Below are positions 44,279 through 52,792 of a stretch of 64,000 nucleotides of DNA, in pieces. This DNA is from SZUA-309 sp965232595 (GTDB lineage: Bacteria > Pseudomonadota > Gammaproteobacteria > Pseudomonadales > Azotimanducaceae). Both the position numbers and the translations under genes were made by a program. The notes beneath the pieces were generated by a model. The model was not told where the DNA came from, searched no databases, and was given only the letters and a program-made list of their open reading frames with translations. Within the stretch, counting starts at the first letter, position 1. The number at the start of each line of letters is the position of its first letter. The DNA is taken from the NCBI GenBank assembly GCA_965232595.1, contig OZ246983.1, forward strand, positions 4,154,001 to 4,218,000, given 5' to 3'.

Positions 44279-44983
44279 GACGCGGACGAGTACCCATCGG
44301 AAATATCATCTAGGATCGAGATAAGCTATGAGTTCACCAAAAGCGATACTGCAGTTACTCTTGAGTGGGGGGAGGGGTTCAAACTGCCTAGCATGTTCGC
44401 GTTAGGGAACAGTCTGGTCGGAAACCCGCTGCTAGAACCGGAAACCAGTTCTAATTCCTCATTGTCGGTGATCCAAGGCTTCGGGGATCGTACCTCTTTG
44501 ACCGTAACGGTTTTCGCCAATCGGTATAAGAACCTGATCGACTTCGACCCTGAAGCATTCACTAACGTCAACCGATCAAGCGTGGAATCGGATGGAATTG
44601 AGTCATCAATCGACGCATCAGGTTCGAACTGGAGTTTACATCTGTCTGCTACGTACTCCGAAACAACCAGTAGTGACGGATCAACACTCACTGGACGACC
44701 GGAATGGTTCGGCCGTGCAATGTTTAATTGGCAATTAACCCCTAGATTAGCATTTGCCGCGACACACCAGGCCGTTGGGTCGGTATATCAGTCGTCGCTA
44801 CTGACAGGAACGATACCATTGGATCGATACAACACGACCGACGTCAGTGTAAGTTCGATGTTGCGAGGAGGTTGGTCTGTTATGTTTGGCCTTAACAATC
44901 TTTTTGATAACACCTATCGCGAGGCCGTAGGCACGCCAGGTCCAGGCAGGCAGGTCCGTTTGGAGTTCCGGTTTGATCGCTGA
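44261..44983 (+). pseudogene. TonB-dependent receptor, C-terminal remnant
   Basis: 240 codons open from just after a TAA at 44258-44260. From about SRIEISYEF onward the protein is beta-barrel: EWGEGFKLPSMFALG, GNPLLEPETSSNSSLS (the conserved NPxLxPE motif), alternating strands, GLNNLFDNTYREAVGTPGPGRQ and a terminal strand RLEFRFDR. This is the last third of a BtuB/siderophore-type outer-membrane receptor. Plug domain, TonB box and signal peptide are missing, so it cannot be functional alone. The break coincides with the 5' end of the opposed truncated gene. Confidence 0.75.
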
Positions 44984-44999
44984 TCCTGCGGAGCCAATT

Positions 45000-45042
45000 T
45001 ATTCGCATAATCTATATTATGTTAAATTAGATATTCCGAATA
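45000..45042. promoter_or_regulatory. AT-rich inverted repeats before the sugar transferase
   Basis: CATAAT, CTAT, ATTATG (45006-45021) nested inside outer arms TATTCG (45000-45005) and CGAATA (45037-45042). This is the most AT-rich stretch of the right-hand part of the window, in a 163-base gap ahead of the sugar transferase. It is a plausible regulator or nucleoid-protein site with promoter-like hexamers. It is also close to the point where base composition returns to that of the core. Confidence 0.4.
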
Positions 45043-45146
45043 TGGGTGGGTTCCAAACTCCCCCTTCCCGCACGATTTATTACATCTGACACCACTCTCG
45101 CATAGGACAATGCGCGCTGACGCGCTATCCAAGGTCCAACGCCCCA

Positions 45147-46559
45147 GTGCCCCACATCCGTATCCTAAGGCACTACATTCACACGCCATTGCTGATGCTG
45201 TCTGTCGCGGAGGGTTTTTTGATCGCGATTGCAGCGTATCTGGGCTATTTGACTCGATTTGGTGAGCTGCCCAGGTTCACCGAATTTCTCCTTCCAGCGC
45301 TGACCCTTTCCCTGATACTTGTGTCCGCCATGATTGCGATGGGCGTCTACGAGGCGCGTGTTCGTGAAGGCATGACAGGCATGTCGCTGAGAACCGCGGT
45401 AGCTCTCTTTCTACTCGGCACAGCAGTGATGGCCGTGCTTTCCATCCTGCTACCAGCGGTTGACCCTGGACCCGGTGTGCTGCTCTTTGCCGCAATCGAA
45501 GCGTTCATATTGCTGACGCTTTTCAGGCTCGCTGTCTTCTCTTTTCTAGACGAAAATACCTTTAAAAAACAGGTGGTTGTGCTGGGAACAGGCCACAGGG
45601 CTTTAAAGATTGCCACGCGCATGCGCAGACGTGTAGATCAACGCGCGTTCGTACTTCATGGGTTTCTGGACGGTGGAAGCAGCAGCGACCAGATCAGCGA
45701 TTATGGAGCCTCCATTCTCGAAACGGATCTACCGCTGGCTGAGTACTGTCGCGAGAATGGCATTGATGAGATCGTCGTTGCGCTCGACGAACGCCGTCGC
45801 AACCAACCGGGTGGTGGCGGACTTCCGCTGGATGAGTTGATGGAATGTCGCCTCACAGGCATCAACGTTTGCGATGTGCAGCAGTTCATCGAGCGCGAGG
45901 CTTGTAAGGTAGACGTGGATCTACTTCGTCCCTCCTGGCTCGTATTCTCCGACGGATTCAACCTGAGTCCGTTCAGAGCTGTTTCAAAGCAGGTTTTCGA
46001 CTGGTTGGCGAGCCTGTTGCTGCTTCTCGTCGCCTGGCCGGTGATGCTGCTGACAGCGATCGCCATCAAACTGGAAGCACCGAACCAGCCTGTTCTCTAC
46101 CGCCAACGTCGAGTGGGACGCGACGAAAGGCCATTCGACGTGTTGAAGTTCCGCAGTATGGACATGAGTCGCGGCGAGCCGGTAGCCAGTTGGACTGCTC
46201 AGAACGACCCAAGAATCACCCGAATTGGTGAGTTCATCCGCAAAACGCGACTTGATGAGTTTCCGCAACTCTTCAACGTGCTCAAGGGCGAAATGAGCTT
46301 CGTAGGTCCCCGTCCGGAACAGCCTGTGTTCATTGATGAGCTCAAAGAGAAGATCCCCTTCTACAGCCAACGGCACAGCGTCAAACCCGGAATAACCGGT
46401 TGGGCACAGCTGTGTTATCCCTACGGCGCCTCCGTAGACGATGCGAAGGAAAAGCTCCAATACGACCTCTACTACCTCAAGAACCACTCTCTGCTACTCG
46501 ACATGATCATCATGTTGCAGACCGTGGAGGTGGTTCTGATCGGTGAGGGAGCCCGCTAG
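45147..46559 (+). CDS. Polyprenyl-phosphate sugar-1-phosphate transferase, PEP-CTERM/EPS type
   Basis: 470 residues from a GTG at 45147. Four N-terminal membrane helices, a central nucleotide-binding-like domain (VVVLGTGHRALKIA, near 145), a further helix near 290, then the catalytic bacterial transferase domain with LYRQRRVGRDERPFDVLKFRSM, RKTRLDEFPQLFNVLKG, MSFVGPRPEQP and KPGITGWAQL. The enzyme starts glycan assembly by moving a hexose-1-phosphate to undecaprenyl phosphate. It most resembles the sugar transferases of exosortase/PEP-CTERM exopolysaccharide loci. It may provide the lipid-linked substrate for the flippase and ligase upstream. Composition is intermediate between island and core. 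Confidence 0.9.
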   Translation: MPHIRILRHYIHTPLLMLSVAEGFLIAIAAYLGYLTRFGELPRFTEFLLPALTLSLILVSAMIAMGVYEARVREGMTGMSLRTAVALFLLGTAVMAVLSILLPAVDPGPGVLLFAAIEAFILLTLFRLAVFSFLDENTFKKQVVVLGTGHRALKIATRMRRRVDQRAFVLHGFLDGGSSSDQISDYGASILETDLPLAEYCRENGIDEIVVALDERRRNQPGGGGLPLDELMECRLTGINVCDVQQFIEREACKVDVDLLRPSWLVFSDGFNLSPFRAVSKQVFDWLASLLLLLVAWPVMLLTAIAIKLEAPNQPVLYRQRRVGRDERPFDVLKFRSMDMSRGEPVASWTAQNDPRITRIGEFIRKTRLDEFPQLFNVLKGEMSFVGPRPEQPVFIDELKEKIPFYSQRHSVKPGITGWAQLCYPYGASVDDAKEKLQYDLYYLKNHSLLLDMIIMLQTVEVVLIGEGAR

Positions 46560-46683
46560 CATCTTCCATATTGGGGCAACAGAGTTGCCCAATTCACTCA
46601 AATTGAGAGCACATTTTCCCCACTGAATCCCACACGCCCACGACGGATCATTGAAGCTGACCACTCGTCCGTCAGGGAGCCCC

Positions 46684-47787
46684 ATGGATACCACTCTGGT
46701 TTTGGAAGACGGCACCACCATGCACGGTGTCAGTTTCGGCGCCTATGCGCCCGTCGCCGGTGAAGTCGTATTCAACACAGCCATGGCGGGTTACGTTGAA
46801 ACGCTCACGGACCCTTCCTATAGGGGCCAGATACTCGTCTGTACTTACCCGCTGATTGGCAACTACGGCGTGCCGGGCGAGCGCGACGGCATCGATGAGC
46901 CGTTCGAAGCCTCTGAGATTCAGGTACAGGGCGTCGTCGTTCAGAACTACGTAGACGACTACAGTCACCACACAGCAGATAGATCTCTGGGAGACTGGCT
47001 CAGATCTGAAGACGTTCCGGCAGTAACCGGCATCGATACCCGCACCCTCACCCGTCGCCTCCGCGAGCACGGCACCATGCGTGGCTGGCTGTTTCCCACC
47101 GAGCTTGGCTTAACGGAGGCCCGCAGCAAATCAGCTTCCGTGCATATGGAGGAAGAAGTCTTCCAACTGGTCGCACCGGAAGCAGAGACAAGGCACGGCG
47201 ACGGAGTCAGCAAGATCCTCCTCGTCGACATCGGCGCCAAGGACAACATCGTCCGCTCGCTGACCAGCCGCAAAGCGACGGTAATTCGCGTCCCCTGGCA
47301 CGCCGATCTCAAATCCTACGCCGAAGAGATAGACGGCATCCTGATCGGCAACGGTCCCGGTGACCCCTCCAACCTGATGCCCCTGGTCGAGCAGATCCGC
47401 TGGTATCTCGATCACCCACGTCGTATCCCGGTGATGGGCATATGCCTCGGCAATCAGATCCTTGCGCTCGCCGCAGGTGCCACCACCTACAAGCTCCCCT
47501 ATGGTCATCGCGGTGTAAACCAGCCGGTGCAGGATCTCCTTACCCGCCGCTGCCACATCACCAGCCAGAACCACGGTTACGCGGTGCAGGACGAATCCCT
47601 CCCCGACGACTGGGAGCCCTGGTTCGTGAACATCAACGATGGCACCAACGAAGGCATTCGTTCGCGCACTGGACCCTACCGCGGCGTGCAGTTCCACCCG
47701 GAAGCCCGGCCTGGTCCCGAAGATACGGCTTACCTGTTCGATGACTTCCTCGAGATGGTTCGCTCGAGCCAGCTGAGCTACGCCTAG
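46684..47787 (+). CDS. carA: Carbamoyl phosphate synthetase small subunit
   Basis: 367 residues from the ATG at 46684, preceded by AGGGAG. The family's start (LVLEDGTTMHG) fixes this choice over an upstream TTG. The class I glutaminase domain has nucleophile Cys254 in GICLGNQ and the His/Glu of GVQFHPEARPGPED. It releases ammonia from glutamine for CarB. Carbamoyl phosphate feeds pyrimidine and arginine synthesis and is also the donor for the island's carbamoyltransferase. carB starts nine bases after the stop. Confidence 0.97.
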   Translation: MDTTLVLEDGTTMHGVSFGAYAPVAGEVVFNTAMAGYVETLTDPSYRGQILVCTYPLIGNYGVPGERDGIDEPFEASEIQVQGVVVQNYVDDYSHHTADRSLGDWLRSEDVPAVTGIDTRTLTRRLREHGTMRGWLFPTELGLTEARSKSASVHMEEEVFQLVAPEAETRHGDGVSKILLVDIGAKDNIVRSLTSRKATVIRVPWHADLKSYAEEIDGILIGNGPGDPSNLMPLVEQIRWYLDHPRRIPVMGICLGNQILALAAGATTYKLPYGHRGVNQPVQDLLTRRCHITSQNHGYAVQDESLPDDWEPWFVNINDGTNEGIRSRTGPYRGVQFHPEARPGPEDTAYLFDDFLEMVRSSQLSYA

Positions 47788-47796
47788 GAGACGCAA

Positions 47797-50700
47797 ATGA
47801 TTGGTAACTTCCTTCCGCGTAAGCCGAATCGTGTTCTGGTGCTGGGCTCAGGGGCGCTGCAGATCGGCCAGGCTGGCGAGTTCGACTATTCCGGTTCCCA
47901 GGCGATCAAGGCGCTGAAAGAAGAAGGCATCGCCACGGTGCTGCTCAATCCGAACATCGCGACAATCCAGACCAGCGAAGACCTTGCGGACAAGGTCTAC
48001 CTCCTGGCAGTCACGCCGGAGAACGTTGAGCAGGTCATCATCAAGGAAAACGTCGACGCCATCCTCCTCAGCTTCGGTGGTCAGACGGCACTCAACTGCG
48101 GTGTTGCCTTGTTCGAAGCCGGCACCCTCGACAAGCACAACGTTCGAGTGCTCGGCACCCCGGTCGAAGCCATTCTCGACACGGAAGATCGCCAGCTCTT
48201 CAAAGACCGCCTCGACGAGATCGAAGTCAAAACGGCGCTGAGCTACGCCTGCGACTCCATCGACGAAGCCAGAGACGCGGCGAGAAAGATCGGCCTCCCG
48301 GTCATGTTCCGTGGCGCCTTCGCTCTCGGGGGCAAAGGCAGCGGTATCGTCGAGACCGAGGAAGAGCTCGAAGACGCTCTGATGCGCGCTTTCGCTGGCG
48401 GCATGCCTCAGGTACTGGTCGAGGAGTGCCTGCGCGGCTGGAAGGAGATCGAGTACGAAGTCGTCAGAGATGCGCGGGACAACTGCATCACCGTCTGTAA
48501 CATGGAGAACTTCGACCCGCTCGGTATCCACACCGGCGAGTCCATCGTAGTCGCTCCGTCTCAGACATTGGACGATGCGGAGTACCAGCTGCTGCGAACG
48601 TTGGCGATCAAGACGGTCCGCCACCTGGGTATTGTCGGCGAATGCAACATTCAATTTGCACTCGACCCGGACAGCCGTGACTATCGGGTGATTGAGGTCA
48701 ACGCCCGCCTCTCCCGCTCCAGTGCCCTCGCCTCCAAGGCGACCGGCTATCCCCTCGCCTATGTCGCGGCCAAAATCGGACTCGGCTACACCCTGCCGGA
48801 GATCCCGAACGGGATTACGCGCAAGACCTCCGCTTTCTTCGAGCCCGCGCTCGATTACCTGGTCTGCAAGGTGCCGCGCTGGGACCTGAACAAGTTCCAC
48901 GGCGCGTCCATGGAGATCGGTAGCGAGATGAAGAGCGTCGGTGAGGTGATGGCGATCGGCCGCTCCTTCCCCGAGGTGATTCAGAAAGCGCTTCGCATGC
49001 TCGATATTGGCGTCGACGGGCTGGATCCCGATGCCTTCAACGCTGAGAACCGGGATTACCGAACGCCGACGCCAACCCGGATATTCGCCGTCGCCAACGC
49101 CATCGCCGCTGGCACAACCATCGCCGAGATCCACAACGAGACAAAAATTGATCTGTGGTTCCTGGCTGCAATCGAACGCATCGTCAGCATGCGCCAGCAG
49201 ATTGGTTCCGCCGACGAACCGCTGGATCCTGCGCTGCTGGCTGATGCCAAACGTCTCGGCTTCTCCGACCGTGGGATCGGCAAGATCATCGATCAGCCGC
49301 TGGAGCAGGTGCGTGCTGCGCGAATCGAGCACGACATCATTCCCCACTACGCTCAGATCGACACCATGGCGGCTGAGTTTCCCGCCGAAACAAACTACCT
49401 GTACGGCACCTACTCCGCCATTGCGGACGACGTCGCCCCGACGACCAACAAAAAGATCATGGTCCTGGGCTCCGGTCCCTATCGGATCGGCTCATCCGTC
49501 GAGTTCGACTGGTGCGCCGTAAACGCCGCAGAAGCAGCCAGCGATCTCGGCTACGAGACCATCATGGTCAACTACAATCCGGAAACGGTGAGCACAGACT
49601 ACGACGTCTGCGACAAGCTGATCTTTGACGAGATCAGCCTGGAGTCTGTGCTCGACATCTACGACCGGGAGCAGCCCGAGGGCGTGGTCGTGAACATGGG
49701 CGGCCAGATCCCGAACAACCTGGCGCTGCGCCTCCACCAGGCTGGCGTGAAGATCCTCGGTACCCATCCCGAAAACATCGATCGAGCTGAAGATCGAAGC
49801 AAGTTCAGCGCCCTCCTCGACCAGCTGCAGATCGATCAGCCTGCCTGGTTCCATGTCACCGATATGGACGAGGTCGAGGCTACGGTCGAGAAGCTTGGCG
49901 GCTTCCCGGTGCTGGCGCGCCCCAGCTATGTTCTCTCCGGCGCCGCCATGCAGGTTGCCCATGAGGGGAACGAGCTGCGGCGCATCCTCGAGCGTGCCAA
50001 AGAAGTCTCCTCCGACTATCCGGTGGTGGTCTCCAAGTTCGAGACCCATGCCAGAGAGATCGAAATCGACGCGGTGGCAGACAACGGCGAGCTCATTCTC
50101 CATGCCATCAGCGAGCACGTGGAAGACGCTGGCGTGCACAGCGGCGATGCCACCCTGGTCCTGCCGCCGCAGACGCTTTACATCGCCACCATTCGCCGCG
50201 TGAAGCAGATTGCTGCCGCGGTCGCCAAAGCGCTCAACATCACCGGCAGCTTCAACATGCAGTTCCTGGCGAAGCACCAGAGCGTGAAGGTGATCGAGTG
50301 CAACCTGCGTGCATCGCGAAGCCTGCCTTTCGTGTCTAAGGTGACGGGCACCAACTTCGCCGAAGAAGCCATGCGCCGCATGCTCGGCGTCCAGAGCGAC
50401 GTCAGCACGAATGCGTTAGATCTCGACTACGTCGGCGTCAAAGTCCCGATGTTCTCTTTCTCTCGTCTGAACGGCGCAGATCCGCTGCTCGGCGTAGAGA
50501 TGGCGAGCACCGGCGAGGTGGGCTGCATTGGTTCCGATCTCCACGAGGCGTTGCTGCAAGGCCTCATGGCCACCGGCTTCAAGTTCCCGAAACGCGGCGT
50601 CCTGCTCTCGCTCGGCCCCATGGAAGACAAGTACTGGTTCGCCGACGAGGCGCGCGCCATCCGCGATCGGCTCGGGCTGAAGCTCTACGCCACCAGCGGT

Positions 50701-51027
50701 ACCGCCGAGATGCTCGGCACTCTCGACATCGATTGCACCATCGTTGACAAAGGTGAGGACGAGCAACGGGAACTCTACCGCCTGTTCGAAGACGGCAGCA
50801 TTGATCTGGTGATCAACGTGCCCCGCGAGTACGACCAGCAGGGCCGTCCGGATGGCTACATGATCCGTCGTATGGCCATCGACAGTAACGTCCCGCTGTT
50901 CACCGACCGGCAACTCGCCAGAGCGCTGATCGACGCGCTGTTGGCGCGCACGCCGGAGTCGCTCGGCCACAAAGCGCTTGGCGAGCACGGCGGTGAAACG
51001 CCCTTCCTGGCTTTGGAGCTTGGCTGA
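47797..51027 (+). CDS. carB: Carbamoyl phosphate synthetase large subunit
   Basis: 1076 residues, near the usual 1073. Two ATP-grasp halves are clear: LGSGALQIGQAGEFDYSG at the start, and the second half beginning LGSGPYRIGSSVEFDW near 560. A C-terminal MGS-like allosteric domain begins near 940. It makes carbamoyl phosphate from bicarbonate, ammonia and two ATP. The gene is complete with no frameshift. An apparent long antisense frame inside it is a by-product of GC-rich codon bias. Confidence 0.97.
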   Translation: MIGNFLPRKPNRVLVLGSGALQIGQAGEFDYSGSQAIKALKEEGIATVLLNPNIATIQTSEDLADKVYLLAVTPENVEQVIIKENVDAILLSFGGQTALNCGVALFEAGTLDKHNVRVLGTPVEAILDTEDRQLFKDRLDEIEVKTALSYACDSIDEARDAARKIGLPVMFRGAFALGGKGSGIVETEEELEDALMRAFAGGMPQVLVEECLRGWKEIEYEVVRDARDNCITVCNMENFDPLGIHTGESIVVAPSQTLDDAEYQLLRTLAIKTVRHLGIVGECNIQFALDPDSRDYRVIEVNARLSRSSALASKATGYPLAYVAAKIGLGYTLPEIPNGITRKTSAFFEPALDYLVCKVPRWDLNKFHGASMEIGSEMKSVGEVMAIGRSFPEVIQKALRMLDIGVDGLDPDAFNAENRDYRTPTPTRIFAVANAIAAGTTIAEIHNETKIDLWFLAAIERIVSMRQQIGSADEPLDPALLADAKRLGFSDRGIGKIIDQPLEQVRAARIEHDIIPHYAQIDTMAAEFPAETNYLYGTYSAIADDVAPTTNKKIMVLGSGPYRIGSSVEFDWCAVNAAEAASDLGYETIMVNYNPETVSTDYDVCDKLIFDEISLESVLDIYDREQPEGVVVNMGGQIPNNLALRLHQAGVKILGTHPENIDRAEDRSKFSALLDQLQIDQPAWFHVTDMDEVEATVEKLGGFPVLARPSYVLSGAAMQVAHEGNELRRILERAKEVSSDYPVVVSKFETHAREIEIDAVADNGELILHAISEHVEDAGVHSGDATLVLPPQTLYIATIRRVKQIAAAVAKALNITGSFNMQFLAKHQSVKVIECNLRASRSLPFVSKVTGTNFAEEAMRRMLGVQSDVSTNALDLDYVGVKVPMFSFSRLNGADPLLGVEMASTGEVGCIGSDLHEALLQGLMATGFKFPKRGVLLSLGPMEDKYWFADEARAIRDRLGLKLYATSGTAEMLGTLDIDCTIVDKGEDEQRELYRLFEDGSIDLVINVPREYDQQGRPDGYMIRRMAIDSNVPLFTDRQLARALIDALLARTPESLGHKALGEHGGETPFLALELG

Positions 51028-51117
51028 GGCGCGCGAAACGAGCAGAAATTGCTGTCAACCAGATAGGCCTTCAACCGTTGTATTACCTGAACGCAACGGA
51101 AAAAGAGGCTGTATTCA

Positions 51118-51444
51118 ATGTTCAAGCAATTTCTCGCCGTAGGCGCTATCTCTCTGATTTCAAACGCTGTTTACGCCGATGCCGGCGATCGAATTGATCG
51201 CCATCTCGACCGCAAGGGCGACCGGATCGAGCATCGCCTGGATCAGAAAGGCGATCGCATCAACCGTCACCTCGACCGGAAATCCAACTGGGCTGAGCGC
51301 AACGACAAAGACCGTCTTGCCGCCCATCTGGATCGCAAGGGTAACCGCATAGATACCCATCTGGATCGGCGCGGCAGCCGCGCGGACAATCATCTGGACC
51401 GCAAAGGCAACCGCCTGGAGCGCCGCTGGGACAACCGCGGCTGA
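51118..51444 (+). CDS. Exported 11-residue-repeat protein, unknown function
   Basis: 108 residues. A signal peptide (about 1-20, ending NAVYA) is followed by a highly charged mature part built of repeats with period 11 of the form HLDRKGDRIEH. Leucine or its equivalent sits at residues 30, 41, 52, 71, 82, 93 and Trp at 104, with one irregular 19-residue step. The repeats are rich in Arg, Asp and Lys. An 11-residue period suits a long right-handed amphipathic helix. Probably periplasmic. I do not recognise a named family. Ribosome-binding site GAGG lies ahead of the ATG. Confidence 0.8.
   Translation: MFKQFLAVGAISLISNAVYADAGDRIDRHLDRKGDRIEHRLDQKGDRINRHLDRKSNWAERNDKDRLAAHLDRKGNRIDTHLDRRGSRADNHLDRKGNRLERRWDNRG
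51202..51441 (+). repeat. Degenerate 33-base (11-residue) coding repeats
   Basis: Seven imperfect copies coding for HLDRKG-type units in the gene above. Arg, Asp and Leu codons vary between copies, so the array is old and held by protein selection, not a recent expansion. Confidence 0.75.
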
Positions 51445-51479
51445 TTGTTGGCTGAACGAATGAGGGTACACTGCGGGTC

Positions 51480-51917
51480 ATGGAAGACCCGCGCAGCACC
51501 CAGGACGAACTCGAAGACCTCTCTGACGCGGAAGGCCGCGACAAGTCACGGCTGCAGCTGCTGCTGGATGTCTTTGTCTTTCAGTTCAAGCTGGCCGCTG
51601 ATGGCCTCCGGGACATCCTGCTGAGCCCGCTGTCGATCATCTCCGCCATCATGGGCCTGGTGGCCGGTGGTGACGATCCCTACCGCTACTTCCGCGATCT
51701 CCTCCGCTTCGGTCGTCGTACCGAGGTCTGGATAAACCTGTTCGGCTACCGCAAGCACGCGGGCACCTCAGACGATCTGATTGCGCCGATCAAAGAAAAG
51801 GTAATGAGTGAGGCTCAGTCGAACCCCTGGATCAGCAAGGCAGGCGGCGAGCTGAATCGCACCCTGGACTCCATGGGCGATCGAATCAATCCCGATCAGG
51901 ACGAGCCGAAGAAATAG
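51480..51917 (+). CDS. Hypothetical protein with central hydrophobic segment
   Basis: 145 residues. An acidic N-terminus (to about 22) is followed by VFVFQFKLAADGLRDILLSP and a hydrophobic stretch (about 48-63, LSIISAIMGLVAGG), then a basic and polar tail with FGYRKHAGTSDDLIAPIKEKV. The pattern resembles small gammaproteobacterial proteins that associate with the inner membrane, but I cannot name the function. A TTGTTG/TACACT promoter-like pair lies immediately ahead, with the ATG seven bases after the -10 box, so the mRNA may be leaderless. Confidence 0.7.
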   Translation: MEDPRSTQDELEDLSDAEGRDKSRLQLLLDVFVFQFKLAADGLRDILLSPLSIISAIMGLVAGGDDPYRYFRDLLRFGRRTEVWINLFGYRKHAGTSDDLIAPIKEKVMSEAQSNPWISKAGGELNRTLDSMGDRINPDQDEPKK

Positions 51918-51930
51918 CGCGTTCGCCCGC

Positions 51931-52554
51931 TCAGGCGCTGTAGATCACCAGCTCCCCTTCACCCGGCGCCAGGCCGAATCCGGCGTCCTCTAGGCGACGA
52001 TTGCAGTCGCCGTAGATGTTGCCGAGGCGGTCGAGTACGAAGCGCTCGAACAGGTTCTGCACGATGTCGATGGACTCGTTGTCGAGATCCAGCGAGCGGC
52101 AGCTGGAGAGGAAGTTGTACGCAACCTGGTAAGGGCTGATCGGGATCTTCACGGCCTGGCTTTCGCGGCCGGAGGCGTTGGCGGTGCGCTCAGCGATCTG
52201 ACCAAGCAGGTACTGGAAGTGGTTCGAGCACTTCTCGGACATGCGCTGAGCCAGCTGGTCCAGGTGCACGTCGTACTCGGTGTCGAACTCGGTCTTGTCT
52301 TCCATCCAGTGGTCGAGGCCGCGCTGCATGCGCTTGGCGAACGACTGAATCAGGTTGGAGCGTCGATAGCGCAGCTCACGCATCAGATCGAAGCAGGCAC
52401 GCTGCCGGTCTTCGTCTTCCTCGTGTCGATATGCAAACTCGAACAGCCCGTCTTCGATATTCAGATACAGCCCGTCCATCAGGTGCAACAGTTCGCCCGT
52501 TGCCTTGTGGTGCATGGCTGTGAATACGTTCTGGGGATTTCTGTCTGGCCCCAT
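51931..52554 (-). CDS. Hypothetical helical protein, possibly a short DUF1631 relative
   Basis: 207 residues, mostly helical and charged. The region EDGLFEFAYRHEEDEDRQRACFDLMRELRYRR is split as DGLFEFA and CFDLMRELRYRRSNL, which resembles the start of the large DUF1631 proteins, but the remaining 500 or so residues of that family are absent. No signal or membrane segment. It sits alone, convergent with the gene at 51480, separated by 13 bases. Resemblance is weak and the function unknown. Confidence 0.65.
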   Translation of the reverse strand: MGPDRNPQNVFTAMHHKATGELLHLMDGLYLNIEDGLFEFAYRHEEDEDRQRACFDLMRELRYRRSNLIQSFAKRMQRGLDHWMEDKTEFDTEYDVHLDQLAQRMSEKCSNHFQYLLGQIAERTANASGRESQAVKIPISPYQVAYNFLSSCRSLDLDNESIDIVQNLFERFVLDRLGNIYGDCNRRLEDAGFGLAPGEGELVIYSA

Positions 52555-52763
52555 CGTGCCCTCATATCCGTCAAGTCCCTATGCACTGCAGTCTATGAGG
52601 GGTATCGGCTGAAAACGTTGATTCGGTGGTTACCAGAAATGCCAACTGCGTCATAAAGCGCCGATAAACGGCGGATTTAGAGGGAACCAGAGGGCGGATT
52701 TCGACGGTCAGCGGCAGGAATCAGGCTCAGCAAGAGCTTTTGGGCGGCCTCCTTCGCCCTGAA

Positions 52764-52792
52764 GAGGCCTCAAATCAAGCCAGATTTGCCTC
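52764..52792 (-). terminator. Hairpin at the end of the gsp operon
   Basis: On the minus strand the gspM stop runs into an imperfect stem (GAGG-C-AAATC, loop TGGCTT, GATTT-GA-GGCCTC region) followed by TTC. It is a candidate end for the type II secretion transcript but has no proper T-run. The rest of the 236-base gap (52555-52790) shows no gene; in many species gspN would lie here. Confidence 0.3.

Larger units (their letters stand above)
8457..45100. other. AT-richer accessory island (biosynthetic and surface-glycan genes)
   Basis: Base composition changes at both ends. Arbitrarily sampled 60-base lines inside hold 25 (13201) and 29 (33601) G+C; lines outside hold 35 (50041) and 40 (62401). 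Codons inside use A/T third positions freely, whereas flanks strongly prefer G/C. The island carries secondary-metabolite and glycan genes between housekeeping loci. No integrase, transposase, tRNA target or flanking repeat was found, so the mode of acquisition is unknown. Edges are approximate. Confidence 0.5.

Noticed and set aside
47848..49347. 499-codon minus-strand open frame inside carB
   Set aside because: carB is unambiguous on the plus strand. The antisense frame arises from strong third-position G/C and encodes no recognisable fold.
51202..51441. Repeats considered as a CRISPR array
   Set aside because: The copies are contiguous, have no spacers and encode an in-frame repeat protein with a signal peptide.
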